From Cutibacterium acnes (GTDB lineage: Bacteria; Actinomycetota; Actinomycetes; Propionibacteriales; Propionibacteriaceae), in the NCBI RefSeq assembly GCF_003030305.1, contig NZ_CP023676.1:1984001-2048000 (forward strand): a stretch of 64,000 nucleotides of DNA, in the 5' to 3' direction. Numbering within the stretch: position 1 is the stretch's first letter; each line of letters opens with the position of its first letter. The notes beneath the pieces are model-generated. The model saw only the letters and a list, made by a program, of their open reading frames with translations. It made no database searches and was not told the DNA's origin. The position numbers were made by a program, and so were the translations under genes. This document shows positions 52,807 to 63,917 of this stretch, one piece after another.

Positions 52807-54125
52807 AGACCTCCGTTCTCGTCGTGGTCTCGTCGAGCCACCGTGGTGGCCGTTGCAGCCCCAGCCAATGGGGCCTGCACCTGATGTGGCAATGGCGGTA
52901 CCGGATAGCCACCGGCGAAAGCGTCGAAGGGTTCGTCAGGAGCCTCATCGGCCGTGGAATCAGTCTTACCACCCATGAACGCCCACACGATGAGAGCGAC
53001 GAGGATGACGCCGACGACCACCAAAAAGACCGGGTTTCGACCCCATCCTTGATTGATGACGGTGCGCCAGGCAGCAATCATCAGGACCCACCCCAGCGAC
53101 ACCGGGATGAGAACCTTCCAACCCAGATCCATGAAGTGGTCATAGCGGAACCTCGGGATCGCGGCACGCACCCACACGAAGAAGAAGATGACGAGCTGGG
53201 TCTTGAGGAAGAACCACAACAGACCCCACCAGCCCGAATCGATGACGCCGAAGTAGTTCAGCGGCCACGGAGCGCGGTAGCCGCCCAAGAACAACGTGGT
53301 ACAGACCGCCGACAGGGTCGCCATGTTGATGTACTCCGCCAGGAAGTACATGCCATAGGGGAAGCCTGAATACTCAGTGATGTAACCGCTGACGAGCTCC
53401 GATTCGCACTCCGGTAGGTCGAAGGGCAGACGGTTCGACTCACCAAACATCGTGATGACGTAGATGACGAAGCTCGGGATCAACAGCAACCAGTAATGCC
53501 CGGCGATATGGGTATCGAACCCGCCAACGACCAGGTGATTTGCCTGGGACTCGACGATCTGCGACGTCGACATCGAGCCAGAGAAGATGAACACCGTCAC
53601 CAGAGACAGGCCCATCGCGACCTCGTAGGAGATCATCTGAGCACTGGAGCGCAGCGAGCCAAGCAAGGAGTACGTACCCGCCGACGACCAGCCGGCCAAC
53701 ACCACGCCGTAGATGCCGATGGACGCCACCGCAAGGATAAACAGCACGGCAACCGGCACGTCAGTAATCTGGAGCCTGGTGGTGTGACCGAACATCGACA
53801 CTTGACCACCAAGAGGGATGACGGACCAGGACGCGAAGCAGGCTATGCCCGCTATGACCGGCGCCAGGTTGAAGACGATCTTATCGGCACCCTTCGGGGT
53901 GAGCATCTCCTTGAAGATGAGCTTCAGGCCGTCACCAACAGCCTGAAACACGCCACCAGCCCACGCCGAGTTCATGATCGGGCCGATGCGGTTCTGCATC
54001 TTGGCCAACACACGGCGCTCGAACCACACGTTGAAGATGGTCCAGGCCAGCAGGATCACGAAGAGGATGACGACCTTGACGATGATGAGCCACACCGGGT
54101 CGATGGTGGCCTCGAGGGGACTCAT
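52803..54125 (-). CDS. nuoH: NADH-quinone oxidoreductase subunit H
   Basis: Membrane subunit forming the quinone chamber, 440 residues, eight main helices. [38 protein letters not shown] and [20 protein letters not shown] are the standard NuoH motifs with the conserved Glu/Arg network. The C-terminus (about 60 residues) is a Pro/Ala-rich tail not needed in the family. Confidence 0.96.
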   Translation of the reverse strand: MSPLEATIDPVWLIIVKVVILFVILLAWTIFNVWFERRVLAKMQNRIGPIMNSAWAGGVFQAVGDGLKLIFKEMLTPKGADKIVFNLAPVIAGIACFASWSVIPLGGQVSMFGHTTRLQITDVPVAVLFILAVASIGIYGVVLAGWSSAGTYSLLGSLRSSAQMISYEVAMGLSLVTVFIFSGSMSTSQIVESQANHLVVGGFDTHIAGHYWLLLIPSFVIYVITMFGESNRLPFDLPECESELVSGYITEYSGFPYGMYFLAEYINMATLSAVCTTLFLGGYRAPWPLNYFGVIDSGWWGLLWFFLKTQLVIFFFVWVRAAIPRFRYDHFMDLGWKVLIPVSLGWVLMIAAWRTVINQGWGRNPVFLVVVGVILVALIVWAFMGGKTDSTADEAPDEPFDAFAGGYPVPPLPHQVQAPLAGAATATTVARRDHDENGGL

Positions 54126-56560
54126 GCCACACCTGCCTCTCGGGAAGTTTCGGTTTCAACGGCGCTCAGCGAGACAACGGTTCCGGGAGCGTCGGGGACG
54201 GTGGTGCGGCTCTGAGGGGCAGTCGAGTCACCACGCAGCGACGGGATCCACACTGCCTCAGCCGTCATCGTCGTGTCGATCTTGACCGGAACTCGCAGAC
54301 TGATAGGCCCACAGACATCAATAAGCTGCCCATTGGTCACACCAAGTTGCTCGGCCGTCAGCGGGTCGATGACGGCAACCGGCGCAGGTGCGGTAGCGAC
54401 CAGTGCGTCGGCACCGGTCAGGCTTGCCGAGCCCTCCAGCAGCTGACGCCAGGTCTCCAGCACTCGGCCAACCGAACCGGCCTCAACCATGGGCGCCTGC
54501 GGTACGAGCGGGGAGGTCGACTCCATCTTGGGGTGACCGCCCGACCACTGCCCCAGGTCTCGCCACGCTTTGTGAGCCTGGGCGACCGTCGCTAGACCGG
54601 AGACCGACCCCATCTGGGAACTCAGCGCGTCAAGGACGCGGATCTCGTTCATAGGGGTCGCGGGCTGCTTGTTGACCACCCTGACACGGCCAGGGCGATG
54701 CTCCCAGTCAAGGAAAGTACCGGAGGTTTCCTCCAGCAGGCAGACCGGCAAGACAACGTCGGCTCGAGCTGAGACCTCAGAGAACCGCTGTTCGACAGAC
54801 ACGACGAACCCGCAATTCTCGACGGCCTCGCGAGCTCCGGTCGGGTCAGGCATATCAGCCAGCTCGACGCCAGAAACGACCAGCGCGTCGAGCTTTCCGG
54901 CCTGAGCGGCAGCCAGCATTCCGGCGGTGTCAAGGCCAGGCTGGGTCGGCAAGTTGGTGACTCCCCACGCGGCCGCGATATCGACGCGCGCCTTGGCGTC
55001 ATCGACGAGACGTCCACCTGGCAGTAACTGAGGCAGCAGGCCAGCCTCGATGGCACCCATCTCGCCAGCTCGACGCGGCACCCAAGCCACCCGAACCGTC
55101 GAGTCAAGATCGTTGATGGCCGACAGGGTGCCGGGCCGGGTAGCGGCCCTCTCCCCCACCAACACGATGGTGCCCTCCCCAATGGTCCCATCGGCGACCA
55201 ACTGGGCAAGAGCTTCAGGCTCCTGACCGGGCAGACAGCGAGCCAGCTCGGCACCTATCTTCGCCGAACCATTGGATAGGTGAGTTCCGACTACGGTGAT
55301 CGTCGCCTTGTGACGACGCCACGCCTTCCGCAGACGCAGGAAGATCATCGGACACTCGTCCTCAGGCTCCAAGTCCACCAGGACTACCCGCGAAGCCGTC
55401 TCAAGGTCGGCGTAGGTGACCGATTCCTCGAGGCTGTGCCCGGCGACCCTGGCAGCCAGATAGGCGGCCTCCTCAGCTGAGTGTGGACGGGATCGGAAGT
55501 CGACGTTGTTGGTGCCGAGCACGACTCGAGCAAATCGCGACCAGGATAGACACGTCTCCACCGGGAGGCGCCCGCCGGTAAGGACACCGACGCTGGTACC
55601 GGCTTTCGTCAATCCAGCGGCGGCCGTCTGCAAGGCCTCAGCCCATGACGCCGGTTCCAGTACGCCGTTGTGACGCACCAGCGGAGTCGTTACCCGGTCG
55701 TCACCACGGCCGTAGCGGAAAGCGAAGCGACCCTTATCGCAGTTCCACTCCTCGTTGACGTCTGGCAGGTTGCCGGCGTTGCGGCGCTTGACCTCGTAAT
55801 GACGGTGGTCGGTGCGCAGCTGGCAACCGGCCGCGCAGTGCTCACAGGTCGTCACCGTCGAGACGAGATCGAAAGGACGGGAACGGAAGCGGTACTCGGC
55901 GCTGGTAAGAGCTCCTACCGGGCAGATCTGGATGACGTTACCGGAGAAGTAGGAGTTGAAGTCGTCACCCTGATAAGCACCAATCTGGGAGACGGCACCG
56001 CGCTCCTGCAGGTTGATGAAAGGATCTCCGGCGATCTGGTCAGCGAACCGGGTACAACGCTGACACAGCACGCAGCGCTCGCGGTCTAGCAGCACTTGGG
56101 CCGAGATATTGATCGGCTTGGGATAGGTGCGCTTGACCCCGTCATAGCGAGACTCACCACGTCCGTTAGCCATCGCCTGGTTCTGCAGGGGGCACTCGCC
56201 GCCCTTGTCGCAGATCGGGCAATCCAGCGGGTGGTTAATGAGGAGGAACTCCAGCATGCCCTTCTGGGCTTTGCGAGCCATCTCGGAGCTGACCTGAGTC
56301 TTGACGACCATCCCCTCAGCGACCGGCATGGTGCAGGAGGGCTGTGGCTTGGGGAACCCACGACCGTTACCAGCGTCGGGGATCTCGACAAGGCACTCTC
56401 GGCAGGCACCGGCCGGGTCAAGCAGCGGATGATCACAGAACCGTGGGATAGCGGTGCCGATGGATTCGGCAGCGCGAATAATGAGGGTCCCCTTGGGTAC
56501 GCTCACCTGCTGACCGTCGATGGTGCACGTCACGAGTTCGACGGGCTTGTTTTCGCTCAT
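54122..56560 (-). CDS. nuoG: NADH-quinone oxidoreductase subunit G
   Basis: Iron-sulphur-rich subunit, 812 residues. N-terminal 2Fe-2S domain (FCDHPLLDPAGACRECLVEI), then the His/Cys-ligated 4Fe-4S (LLINHPLDCPICDKGGECPL), another 4Fe-4S (CVLCQRCTRFADQI) and a further site at CEHCAAGCQLRTD. The rest is a molybdopterin-oxidoreductase-like domain without cofactor function in complex I. Confidence 0.95.
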   Translation of the reverse strand: MSENKPVELVTCTIDGQQVSVPKGTLIIRAAESIGTAIPRFCDHPLLDPAGACRECLVEIPDAGNGRGFPKPQPSCTMPVAEGMVVKTQVSSEMARKAQKGMLEFLLINHPLDCPICDKGGECPLQNQAMANGRGESRYDGVKRTYPKPINISAQVLLDRERCVLCQRCTRFADQIAGDPFINLQERGAVSQIGAYQGDDFNSYFSGNVIQICPVGALTSAEYRFRSRPFDLVSTVTTCEHCAAGCQLRTDHRHYEVKRRNAGNLPDVNEEWNCDKGRFAFRYGRGDDRVTTPLVRHNGVLEPASWAEALQTAAAGLTKAGTSVGVLTGGRLPVETCLSWSRFARVVLGTNNVDFRSRPHSAEEAAYLAARVAGHSLEESVTYADLETASRVVLVDLEPEDECPMIFLRLRKAWRRHKATITVVGTHLSNGSAKIGAELARCLPGQEPEALAQLVADGTIGEGTIVLVGERAATRPGTLSAINDLDSTVRVAWVPRRAGEMGAIEAGLLPQLLPGGRLVDDAKARVDIAAAWGVTNLPTQPGLDTAGMLAAAQAGKLDALVVSGVELADMPDPTGAREAVENCGFVVSVEQRFSEVSARADVVLPVCLLEETSGTFLDWEHRPGRVRVVNKQPATPMNEIRVLDALSSQMGSVSGLATVAQAHKAWRDLGQWSGGHPKMESTSPLVPQAPMVEAGSVGRVLETWRQLLEGSASLTGADALVATAPAPVAVIDPLTAEQLGVTNGQLIDVCGPISLRVPVKIDTTMTAEAVWIPSLRGDSTAPQSRTTVPDAPGTVVSLSAVETETSREAGVA

Positions 56561-57891
56561 GCTCCGGCCCCCTCCAGGACTCGGCGATCGGCGTCGTTGA
56601 AGATCGAGCTGCGCTCATAGGGCAGATACTGCCAAGCGGGAATCCCCCGACATCCAGCTTCGAACTCGTCACGGAAGTGGCCAATAGCCCCGCGCAAACA
56701 GCCCACGGCACCGTCGGCCAAAGCGCAGAAAGAACGGCCACCGATATTGTCGGCAATGTCCATCAACTTGTCGACGTCACCCTCTTGGCCCTCACCAGCC
56801 TCGATGCGACGCAACATCTGGACAACCCACCAGGTGCCCTCACGGCACGGGGTGCATTTACCGCAGGATTCGTGCTTGTAAAACTCCAACCACCGCAACG
56901 TGACGCGAACCACCGAGGTCGTCTCGTCGAAGCACTGCAGAGCTTTCGTGCCGAGCATCGTCTTGGCCCCAGCCATCCCCTCGTAGTCGAGCGGGAGGTC
57001 GATGTCGTCCTTGGTCAGGATCGGGGTCGAGGAACCACCGGGGGTGAAGAACTTCAGTTCATGTCCCTGTCGCATGCCACCGGAGATGTCGAGGAGCTGA
57101 CGCAGCGTAGTGCCCATCGGGGCCTCATACTGCCCAGGGTGAGCCAAGTGCCCAGACAAAGAGTAGATGGTGAAACCATCGGACTTCTCGGTGCCCATGG
57201 ACTTGAACCATTCCTTGCCGTTGCGCAGGATCGACGGCACCGTCGAGATGGACTCGACGTTGTTAATGACCGTCGGACTGGCGTACAGGCCGGCAACGGC
57301 CGGGAAAGGCGGGCGCAGACGAGGCTGACCACGACGCCCCTCCAAGGAATCCAGCAGAGCCGTCTCCTCGCCACAGATGTAGGCGCCTGCGCCGGCATGG
57401 ACGACAACGTCAAGGTCGTACCCGGAACCGAGGATGTTTTTGCCAATGTAACCAGCCGAGTAGGCCTCCCGCACGGCCTGCTGCACGCGTCGGACGACGT
57501 GCAGCACCTCACCGCGGATGTAGATGAAGGCCATCTTGGCCTTGATGGCGTAGGAGGCAATGATGACGCCCTCGACGAGGGTGTGCGGGGAGGCCATCAT
57601 GAGCGGCATGTCCTTGCACGTGCCCGGCTCAGACTCGTCGCCGTTGACAACGAGGTAGGTCGGGTTGGGATTGTCCTTAGGCACGAAGGACCACTTCATG
57701 CCGGTGGGGAACCCGGCGCCACCACGGCCACGCAGGTTAGCGTCCTTAACCAGCGAGACAACGTCGTCAGGCGGCATCGTCAAAGCCTTACGAAGGCCGG
57801 TGTATCCGCCCTGTCGCTCGTAGTTAAGCAGCTTCCAACTGCGCTCTTCATCCCAATTGGCCGACAGAACCGGGGTCAGTGGATCGGTCAC
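56557..57891 (-). CDS. nuoF: NADH-quinone oxidoreductase subunit F
   Basis: NADH- and FMN-binding subunit, 444 residues from a GTG that overlaps the nuoE stop. LRGRGGAGFPTGMKW binds NADH/FMN, GAGAYICGEETALLDSLEG is the FMN site, and HESCGKCTPCREGTWW with a later cysteine (ALADGAVGCLRG) ligates the N3 4Fe-4S cluster. Confidence 0.97.
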   Translation of the reverse strand: MTDPLTPVLSANWDEERSWKLLNYERQGGYTGLRKALTMPPDDVVSLVKDANLRGRGGAGFPTGMKWSFVPKDNPNPTYLVVNGDESEPGTCKDMPLMMASPHTLVEGVIIASYAIKAKMAFIYIRGEVLHVVRRVQQAVREAYSAGYIGKNILGSGYDLDVVVHAGAGAYICGEETALLDSLEGRRGQPRLRPPFPAVAGLYASPTVINNVESISTVPSILRNGKEWFKSMGTEKSDGFTIYSLSGHLAHPGQYEAPMGTTLRQLLDISGGMRQGHELKFFTPGGSSTPILTKDDIDLPLDYEGMAGAKTMLGTKALQCFDETTSVVRVTLRWLEFYKHESCGKCTPCREGTWWVVQMLRRIEAGEGQEGDVDKLMDIADNIGGRSFCALADGAVGCLRGAIGHFRDEFEAGCRGIPAWQYLPYERSSIFNDADRRVLEGAGA

Positions 57892-58673
57892 TTCTTCTCC
57901 TCTTCCACGGGCTCAGCGGGAGCGGGCAGGTTATTCGGATCTGGAGCCTTCCAGCCGCTCTGCTTAGCTAGCCGGACACCCTGCAGAGATGCCTCACCGG
58001 CGCTAGGGCCCTCGTCAGCCCGACCATCGGGGAAGCCAGCGAGCACTCGCTCAGCCTCACGCCAGCTAGTGATCTTCGCACCGCGGGTGGAATGAACCTC
58101 TTCGTCGCGAGCCAAGGAATCCAAGATTTCCTCAGCGCGGATCGGAGTCATGTTATCCATGTATTCCCAGTTGACCATCATGATCGGCGCGAAATCGCAG
58201 GCAGCATTACACTCCACCCGCTCAAGAGAGAACTTGCCGTCGGGGGTTGTCTGCCCCTCTTTAATGCCAAGCTTCTTCTCGACACGGGCAAGCACCTCCT
58301 CGCCACCCATGACGGCGCACAGCGCCGTGGTGCAGACACCGATGTGATGCTGGCCCGCAGGGTGCTTCTTATACATGGTGTAGAAGGTCGCCACCCCGGA
58401 TACCTGGGCGGTGGTAATGCCGAGCACTTCAGCCGCAGTCTCAATGCCGACCGGCGAGATGCGTCCGTCCACCGACTGAACCAGGTGCAGGATCGGCAGC
58501 AACGCCGAACGGGAGTCGGGGTAACGCGAGGCGATCTGATGCATCTCCTCGATGGTGTGCTCGTCGATATTGGTAGAACGGTCGGTCTGATCGACTCCGC
58601 CGGTCCCCGAGAAGTCCGAGTGGAAAGACTCGACGTAGGGGTATCCCAGGTTGACGGGTTCGCGATCGCTCAT
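57888..58673 (-). CDS. nuoE: NADH-quinone oxidoreductase subunit E
   Basis: Thioredoxin-like 2Fe-2S (N1a) subunit, 261 residues. Ligands occur in [14 protein letters not shown] and [17 protein letters not shown]-terminal 35 residues and a Pro/Ala/Glu-rich C-terminal tail (about 60 residues) extend beyond the usual 160-240. Confidence 0.95.
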   Translation of the reverse strand: MSDREPVNLGYPYVESFHSDFSGTGGVDQTDRSTNIDEHTIEEMHQIASRYPDSRSALLPILHLVQSVDGRISPVGIETAAEVLGITTAQVSGVATFYTMYKKHPAGQHHIGVCTTALCAVMGGEEVLARVEKKLGIKEGQTTPDGKFSLERVECNAACDFAPIMMVNWEYMDNMTPIRAEEILDSLARDEEVHSTRGAKITSWREAERVLAGFPDGRADEGPSAGEASLQGVRLAKQSGWKAPDPNNLPAPAEPVEEEKK

Positions 58674-59971
58674 CGGTCGACTCCTCCCATGACGGGGTCC
58701 AAGGATGCCAGAGACGGCACCACGTCAGAAAGCATTCCGCCCTCACACATGGCGGGCAGGGACTGCACGTTGACGAATCCGGGATCGCGCAGGTGGGAGC
58801 GGTAAGGCCGGACGCCACCGTCAGAAACAAGGTGGCAGCCGAGCTCGCCGCCGGCTCCCTCAATGGCCTGGTACACCTGGCCAGCAGGCACCCGGAAGCC
58901 CTCGGTGACAATCTTGAAGTGATGGATGAGAGCTTCCATCGACTCGCCCATGATATGGCGAATGTGCTCATTAGAATTGCCCTGACCGTCGGGGCCCAAA
59001 GCTAGCTCAGCCGGCCATGCGATGTGCGGGTCCTCGACCATATGACGGTCACCCTGGGTGTCCTCGAGGCGTTTGAGGCATTGCTTGAGAATGCGCACCG
59101 ACTGGTCCATCTCTTCCAGGCGGATGCGGAAACGCCCGTAACAGTCACAGGTATCCCAGGTGGCGACGTCGAAGTCATACGTGTCGTAATCGCAATAGGG
59201 CTGGGTCTTGCGCAGGTCCCACGGCAGGCCGGTAGCGCGCAGAGCAGGACCAGTAACTCCCAGGGCCATACAGGTAGACAGATCAGCGTAACCAATGCCC
59301 TGAGTGCGGGCCTTAAAGATCGGATTCTCATTGCAGAACTGACCGATCTCGGGGAGGTACTTTTCCATCCGCTTGATGAGGTCACGCAACTGGTCGAGCC
59401 CGGTCTCGGGCAGGTCGGTAGCGACGCCGCCAGGACGAATCCACGCGTTGTTCATGCGCAGACCAGTGACGGCCTGGTTGAACTCCAGAATGATCTCGCG
59501 TTCCCTCAGGCCAACCTCAGCCACCGAGGAAGCACCAAGCTCCAGACCGCCAGTACCCACCGCAATGAGGTGGGATGAAATGCGGTTCAACTCGGTAATC
59601 ATGACCCGAAGTACGCGAGCACGCTCGGGGACATCGTCGGTAATACCGAGCAGTTTCTCGACCGCCAGGCAATACACCAACTCGTTGAAGAAGTTCGCAA
59701 CATAGTTGCACCGGGTCATGAAGGTGACGCCCTGAGTCCAGGTGCGAAATTCCATGTTCTTTTCGATACCGGTGTGGAGGAATCCAATCCCGACTCGCAG
59801 GTCTGACACTGACTCGCCATCAAGCTCAATGATGAGCCTCATGACACCGTGAGTGGACGGGTGGGAAGGCCCGAAATTCACGACGACGGTCTCGTCGCCT
59901 CGCTCGGCAGCCTCATCAACGATCTGGGCCCAGTCGCCGCCCTGGGACAAGTACTCGTGATTCTCGTTCAT
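58670..59971 (-). CDS. nuoD: NADH-quinone oxidoreductase subunit D
   Basis: 49-kDa subunit that lines the quinone site with NuoB, 433 residues from ATG 59971, which overlaps the nuoC stop (ATGA). [16 protein letters not shown] contains the quinone-site histidine. [15 protein letters not shown] and [15 protein letters not shown] are conserved. The longer frame to 60076 lies within nuoC. Confidence 0.96.
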   Translation of the reverse strand: MNENHEYLSQGGDWAQIVDEAAERGDETVVVNFGPSHPSTHGVMRLIIELDGESVSDLRVGIGFLHTGIEKNMEFRTWTQGVTFMTRCNYVANFFNELVYCLAVEKLLGITDDVPERARVLRVMITELNRISSHLIAVGTGGLELGASSVAEVGLREREIILEFNQAVTGLRMNNAWIRPGGVATDLPETGLDQLRDLIKRMEKYLPEIGQFCNENPIFKARTQGIGYADLSTCMALGVTGPALRATGLPWDLRKTQPYCDYDTYDFDVATWDTCDCYGRFRIRLEEMDQSVRILKQCLKRLEDTQGDRHMVEDPHIAWPAELALGPDGQGNSNEHIRHIMGESMEALIHHFKIVTEGFRVPAGQVYQAIEGAGGELGCHLVSDGGVRPYRSHLRDPGFVNVQSLPAMCEGGMLSDVVPSLASLDPVMGGVDR

Positions 59972-60795
59972 CAGTTGTAGCTCCTGCGCTGGTCCGGCGG
60001 TGGCACGACGGCACCCTTGTACTCGATCGGGATACCGCCAAGCGGGTAGTCCTTGCGCTGCGGATGGCCGACCCAATCGTCGGGCATGAGGATGCGAGTC
60101 AAGGCCGGGTGGCCATCAAAAATGACCCCAAACATGTCCCAGGCCTCGCGTTCCTGCCAGTCGGCGTGCGGGTAAACCGACACGACGCTGGGAACGTGTG
60201 GCAGGGAATCGACGTCGCTGCGCCCGGTACGAGCAACGTCCTCCTGACCGGGATCGGCCAGCGCCACCTCAAGGCGAATGCGACGGTTATGGGTCATTGA
60301 CAACAAGTTGTAGACAACGTGCATTTCGCGTCCTGCCATGTGCGGGTAATGCACGCAGGTCAGCGATGTACAGCTTTCGAACCGCAGGGCGTCATCGTCT
60401 CGAAGAACCTTGACGAGTTCGAGGAGCTTCTCAGGACGGACGAAGAAGGTGATCTCCCCACGATCAACCACAGTCAGGCCGTCAGAAAAGTCGGGGACGA
60501 GCTCCGCCATGCGATCCGCAACCTCGTCGAACCAGCCGCCATAGGGGCGCTCAGAGTTGCCAGAGATTTCGACGGTGCGAACGATGCCGCCGTAACCAGA
60601 CGTGTCTCCGGGGCCGGAGGTCGCTCCCCACATACCCTTTCGGGTATCGATGCGACGATCGGTCCACTCACGGCCCTTCGCGGGGGTGTGGACCTGGTCG
60701 GGATGGCTGGGATCAAGGAAGTTGCGGCCATCGGGGATGCGATCCCCGGAGTCCGAGCCGCCTGCGGCGCCGCGCGGGGTCGGCTTGTCACTCAT
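59971..60795 (-). CDS. nuoC: NADH-quinone oxidoreductase subunit C
   Basis: 30-kDa peripheral-arm subunit, 274 residues starting [12 protein letters not shown] at 60795 (overlaps the nuoB stop). [20 protein letters not shown] and [18 protein letters not shown] are the family signature. An N-terminal extension of about 90 residues is typical of Actinobacteria. Confidence 0.96.
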   Translation of the reverse strand: MSDKPTPRGAAGGSDSGDRIPDGRNFLDPSHPDQVHTPAKGREWTDRRIDTRKGMWGATSGPGDTSGYGGIVRTVEISGNSERPYGGWFDEVADRMAELVPDFSDGLTVVDRGEITFFVRPEKLLELVKVLRDDDALRFESCTSLTCVHYPHMAGREMHVVYNLLSMTHNRRIRLEVALADPGQEDVARTGRSDVDSLPHVPSVVSVYPHADWQEREAWDMFGVIFDGHPALTRILMPDDWVGHPQRKDYPLGGIPIEYKGAVVPPPDQRRSYN

Positions 60796-61349
60796 CGCAT
60801 GAGCCCCTTCTGCTCGAGAGTGGTCTTGGCGTCGAGGGCCTTCTTCTCCTTGGCTGCCTCGACCTCGGACATGTGGCCCATGAGTGGCCAATGCTGGATC
60901 TGCTCACGGATCTTGAAGACGGCGTCAATGAGCATGTCCGGGCTGGGCGGGCAGCCTGGCAGGTAGACATCCACCGGGACGATATGGTCGCATCCCTGGA
61001 CGACCGCATAGTTATTAAAGATGCCGCCAGAGGATGCGCAAGCCCCCATCGAGATAACCCACTTGGGTTCGGGCATTTGGTCGTAAAGCTGACGGACCAC
61101 CGGGGCCATCTTCTGGCTTACCCGGCCCGAAACGATCATGAGGTCGGCCTGACGGGGAGAGGCCCGGAACACCTCGTGGCCCCAGCGCGCAGCGTCGGCA
61201 CGCGGGCCACCGTAGGAAATCATCTCGATGGCGCAGCACGCCAGCCCCATCGTCAGCGGCCAGAAGGAGGTCTTGCGGAGCCATCCGACGATGGCCTCCA
61301 TCGAGGTCATCACGATGCCAGCTGGGACGTCGGCGTCGTACTCAGCCAT
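60792..61349 (-). CDS. nuoB: NADH-quinone oxidoreductase subunit B
   Basis: Carries the terminal N2 4Fe-4S cluster that reduces quinone, 185 residues. I prefer the second ATG (61349, [11 protein letters not shown]) because the AAAGAAAGG site is 9 nt before it and abuts the first ATG (61358). Ligands: [25 protein letters not shown] and [11 protein letters not shown]. Confidence 0.96.
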   Translation of the reverse strand: MAEYDADVPAGIVMTSMEAIVGWLRKTSFWPLTMGLACCAIEMISYGGPRADAARWGHEVFRASPRQADLMIVSGRVSQKMAPVVRQLYDQMPEPKWVISMGACASSGGIFNNYAVVQGCDHIVPVDVYLPGCPPSPDMLIDAVFKIREQIQHWPLMGHMSEVEAAKEKKALDAKTTLEQKGLMR

Positions 61350-61442
61350 CTCGCGCATCCTTTCTTTCTAAGACGTTGAGTGGCGTGGCTCGCAGGCCAC
61401 TCAACATATTGCTGAGCGCGACCCCCAGGCCGCGCGGGAAGA

Positions 61443-61802
61443 TCAAGTCCAATCCAAGCCGCCACGACGGCGGATGTAGAGGTAGGGGATGAAGACCATC
61501 GCCACGAACAGCACCATCTCCACCAACGCGAAGACGCCGAGGTGGTTAAAGTCAACCGCCCACGGGTAGAGGAACATGATGTCGATGTCGAACACGATGT
61601 AGAGCATTGCCACGACGAAGAACTTGACTGGGAACTTTCCGCCTCCTGCCGGTTGTGGCGTCGGCTCAATACCGCACTCATAGATCTCGTGTTTGGCACG
61701 ATTGGGTCGCTTTACCGCAAGAAGGACGTTGACTGTGATCGTCGCCAGCACGAAGACCGCGCCGAGGATGACCATCCCCACAAGGGGAGCATATCCGTTC
61801 AT
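61443..61802 (-). CDS. nuoA: NADH-quinone oxidoreductase subunit A
   Basis: Three-helix subunit at the arm junction, 119 residues, start MNGYAPLVGMVI with AAAGGTGGTGAG upstream. YECGIEPTPQP contains the loop cysteine near the quinone entry, and KFFVVAMLYIVFDIDIMFLY the conserved Asp/Glu helix. First gene of the nuo operon; 93 nt separate it from nuoB, whereas most later junctions overlap. Confidence 0.96.
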   Translation of the reverse strand: MNGYAPLVGMVILGAVFVLATITVNVLLAVKRPNRAKHEIYECGIEPTPQPAGGGKFPVKFFVVAMLYIVFDIDIMFLYPWAVDFNHLGVFALVEMVLFVAMVFIPYLYIRRRGGLDWT

Positions 61803-61922
61803 CTCACCACCTTTAGTCACCACCATTCGTTCAGACCATACGACTCTGATCTGACACCCTGGTACTTTGGGTTACCTAACTTCAGGCTTGGCGGCACGAA
61901 AATGCTGCCGCAGGCCACGAAC

Positions 61923-63185
61923 TCACAACGACGGGACAATCCTCGTCAGGGTGTTGATAATACGGTCATCAAGATCTCCACTCCTAGCATCAGTGAGGTT
62001 TGCCAGCAGCTTGTTCACAAATTTCATGAGTCGACGACGAGGAAGCCCGTACGTCGTGCACATCTTCATGACACGTGGATCGCCGATGAGCCGCACGAAG
62101 ATCGTCCCCAGCCGGTAGTAACCACCGAAGTGGCGTTGCAGAGCGCGCGGATATCCCTGGAGTGCCTTCTCAGCAGCCGGAGTTCGGTGACCACGGTAAT
62201 GAGCCTCAGCGATAGCATCAGCCGCCATCTCACCGGCCTCCATGGCGTAGTCGATGCCCTCACCATTAAATGGGTTGACCATGCCACCGGCATCACCCAC
62301 GAGTAGTAAACCGTCGCGATAGTGGGGTTGACGATTGAAAGCCATCGGCAGGGCGGCACCGCGGATCGGCCCCTCCCGGTGTTCTTCGTCGAGGGTCCAT
62401 TCAGCAGGCAGATGAGACAGCCAACGTTTCATAAGGGAGCGGTAATCAGTGCGACCAAACGCGGCAGAGGAATCAAGCATTCCCAAACCGATATTGACCG
62501 TTCCATCCCCCTCAGGGAAGGCCCAGCCATAACCCGGCAAAAGGTCAGATTTTTGCGGGGCACCGTCCCACAGCTCTAGCCAACTCTCCAAATTACGCGA
62601 GTCAGACAGCGCAGAGCGGTAATAGGCGCGTACCGCCACGCCCATCGGACGATCGTCGCGCTTATGCAGTCCCATCGCTAAGCCGAGGCGCGAAGAGTTG
62701 CCATCAGCCGCTACGACAACGGGGGCGGAATACTCGGTGCCATCGGAGGTCCGGACGCCGCAAATGCGGCCACTAGGATCGAGGATCGGATCAGTGACAT
62801 TGGCACCCTCAACGAGAGTGACTCCCTGCGACTCGGCGTGGCGGGCCAGACGCTCGTCAAGAACCGTGCGTCGGCACACCATGCCGAAATTGGGGTAGTC
62901 GGCCAACTCGGGCCAGGGAAGAACGAAGGGGGCGATACGTCCACCGTGGATCCGCAGCCCCTCCGTGTGTTTCCAGCCAGCCTCTTCGGAGACGTCGATA
63001 CCCAGCCGGATGAGCTGCTTGACGGCGCGCGGAGTCAGGCCATCACCGCAAACCTTGTCGCGGGGGAACGTCACCTTCTCCAGCAGGGTGACATGCAGCC
63101 CCCTGCGGGCAAGGTGCGCAGCGGTCGCTGAGCCACCAGGCCCAGCACCGACGACGACGACGTCGGACTCCATCTGGCTCGTCAC
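61923..63185 (-). CDS. menJ: Geranylgeranyl reductase family FAD enzyme, MenJ-like
   Basis: Flavoprotein of 420 residues. Start GTG 63185 chosen because GAGGAGG lies about 6 nt before it. DVVVVGAGPGGSATAAHLA is the FAD Rossmann motif, FPRDKVCGDGLTPRAV the geranylgeranyl-reductase PxxKxCGDG-type motif, and LLVGDAGGMVNPFNGEGIDYA the second FAD motif. The mycobacterial counterpart MenJ saturates one isoprene unit of menaquinone; propionibacteria contain MK-9(H4), so the same role fits. It directly precedes nuoA on the same strand. Confidence 0.83.
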   Translation of the reverse strand: MTSQMESDVVVVGAGPGGSATAAHLARRGLHVTLLEKVTFPRDKVCGDGLTPRAVKQLIRLGIDVSEEAGWKHTEGLRIHGGRIAPFVLPWPELADYPNFGMVCRRTVLDERLARHAESQGVTLVEGANVTDPILDPSGRICGVRTSDGTEYSAPVVVAADGNSSRLGLAMGLHKRDDRPMGVAVRAYYRSALSDSRNLESWLELWDGAPQKSDLLPGYGWAFPEGDGTVNIGLGMLDSSAAFGRTDYRSLMKRWLSHLPAEWTLDEEHREGPIRGAALPMAFNRQPHYRDGLLLVGDAGGMVNPFNGEGIDYAMEAGEMAADAIAEAHYRGHRTPAAEKALQGYPRALQRHFGGYYRLGTIFVRLIGDPRVMKMCTTYGLPRRRLMKFVNKLLANLTDARSGDLDDRIINTLTRIVPSL

Positions 63186-63344
63186 GTGGACCCTCCTCAT
63201 TAACGCACACCGACGATCTGCACGGGCGAGTCTAGGGGTTATCGGCTACATGCGCGTCGCCGCATCAGGTTCACGAAACCGAAAGGCAGACCCACCCCCT
63301 ACCGGGCATACCGTTGCCGCCGACACTTCGATGACACTATGCAG

Positions 63345-63353
63345 TGCTATACT
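63345..63353 (+). promoter_or_regulatory. Extended -10 promoter of roxP
   Basis: TGCTATACT is an extended -10 element (TGn plus TATACT). No good -35 is present at 17 nt, which is normal for extended -10 promoters. Transcription would start near 63360, giving a leader of about 55 nt. Confidence 0.55.
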
Positions 63354-63415
63354 TCAGCTGAAAGTCTATATGATTTTCGTCAATTCCCATACGTACGACA
63401 TATCGGGAGATCGTC

Positions 63416-63901
63416 ATGTTCGTCCAAATCGCTGCCAGCCTGGCAGCCGCATCGTCCATTGCACTCGGCATACCAGGAGCTGCCACACCCATCGATGAGA
63501 GCCAACTTCCAGTCGGTCCTCAGGTCTCGGTGACCGACTCCGCACAGCACACTGGACCGTTCGCTGCATCTAGCCCTCTCACCATCACGGTCAAGCCGGG
63601 CGCACCATGCGTGCGAGCCGATGGTTATCAGGAATCCATGGTGACCCGCGTTCTCGACGACAAGGGTCACCAGGTGTGGACCGGAACGTTCGACGAGTCG
63701 AAGCTCATCGGCGGTACTGGCCTCGGCACCGCGACATTCCACGTTGGGTCTCCCGCCGCGGCGTTCAACTTTCACGGCAGCGAGCGCACCACCTACCGGA
63801 CTCTCAGCTACTGTGCCTACCCGCACTACGTCAACGGCACCCGGGAGCGTCTGTCCCAGGTGAGCGTCAAGACATTCATGGTGGATCCCGCCCTCAACTG
63901 A
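63416..63901 (+). CDS. roxP: Secreted antioxidant/heme-binding protein RoxP
   Basis: 161-residue secreted protein that I recognise as RoxP, an abundant exoprotein of C. acnes reported to have antioxidant activity and an Ig-like fold. A signal peptide MFVQIAASLAAASSIALGI ends near GAATP. The mature domain has two cysteines (GAPCVRADGYQ and SYCAYPHYVNG), possibly a disulphide, and many basic residues. GGGAG precedes the ATG by 6 nt. No conserved domain of other known function is visible. Identification is from memory of the protein. Confidence 0.85.
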   Translation: MFVQIAASLAAASSIALGIPGAATPIDESQLPVGPQVSVTDSAQHTGPFAASSPLTITVKPGAPCVRADGYQESMVTRVLDDKGHQVWTGTFDESKLIGGTGLGTATFHVGSPAAAFNFHGSERTTYRTLSYCAYPHYVNGTRERLSQVSVKTFMVDPALN

Positions 63902-63917
63902 GTCAACGCGCGTGGGC

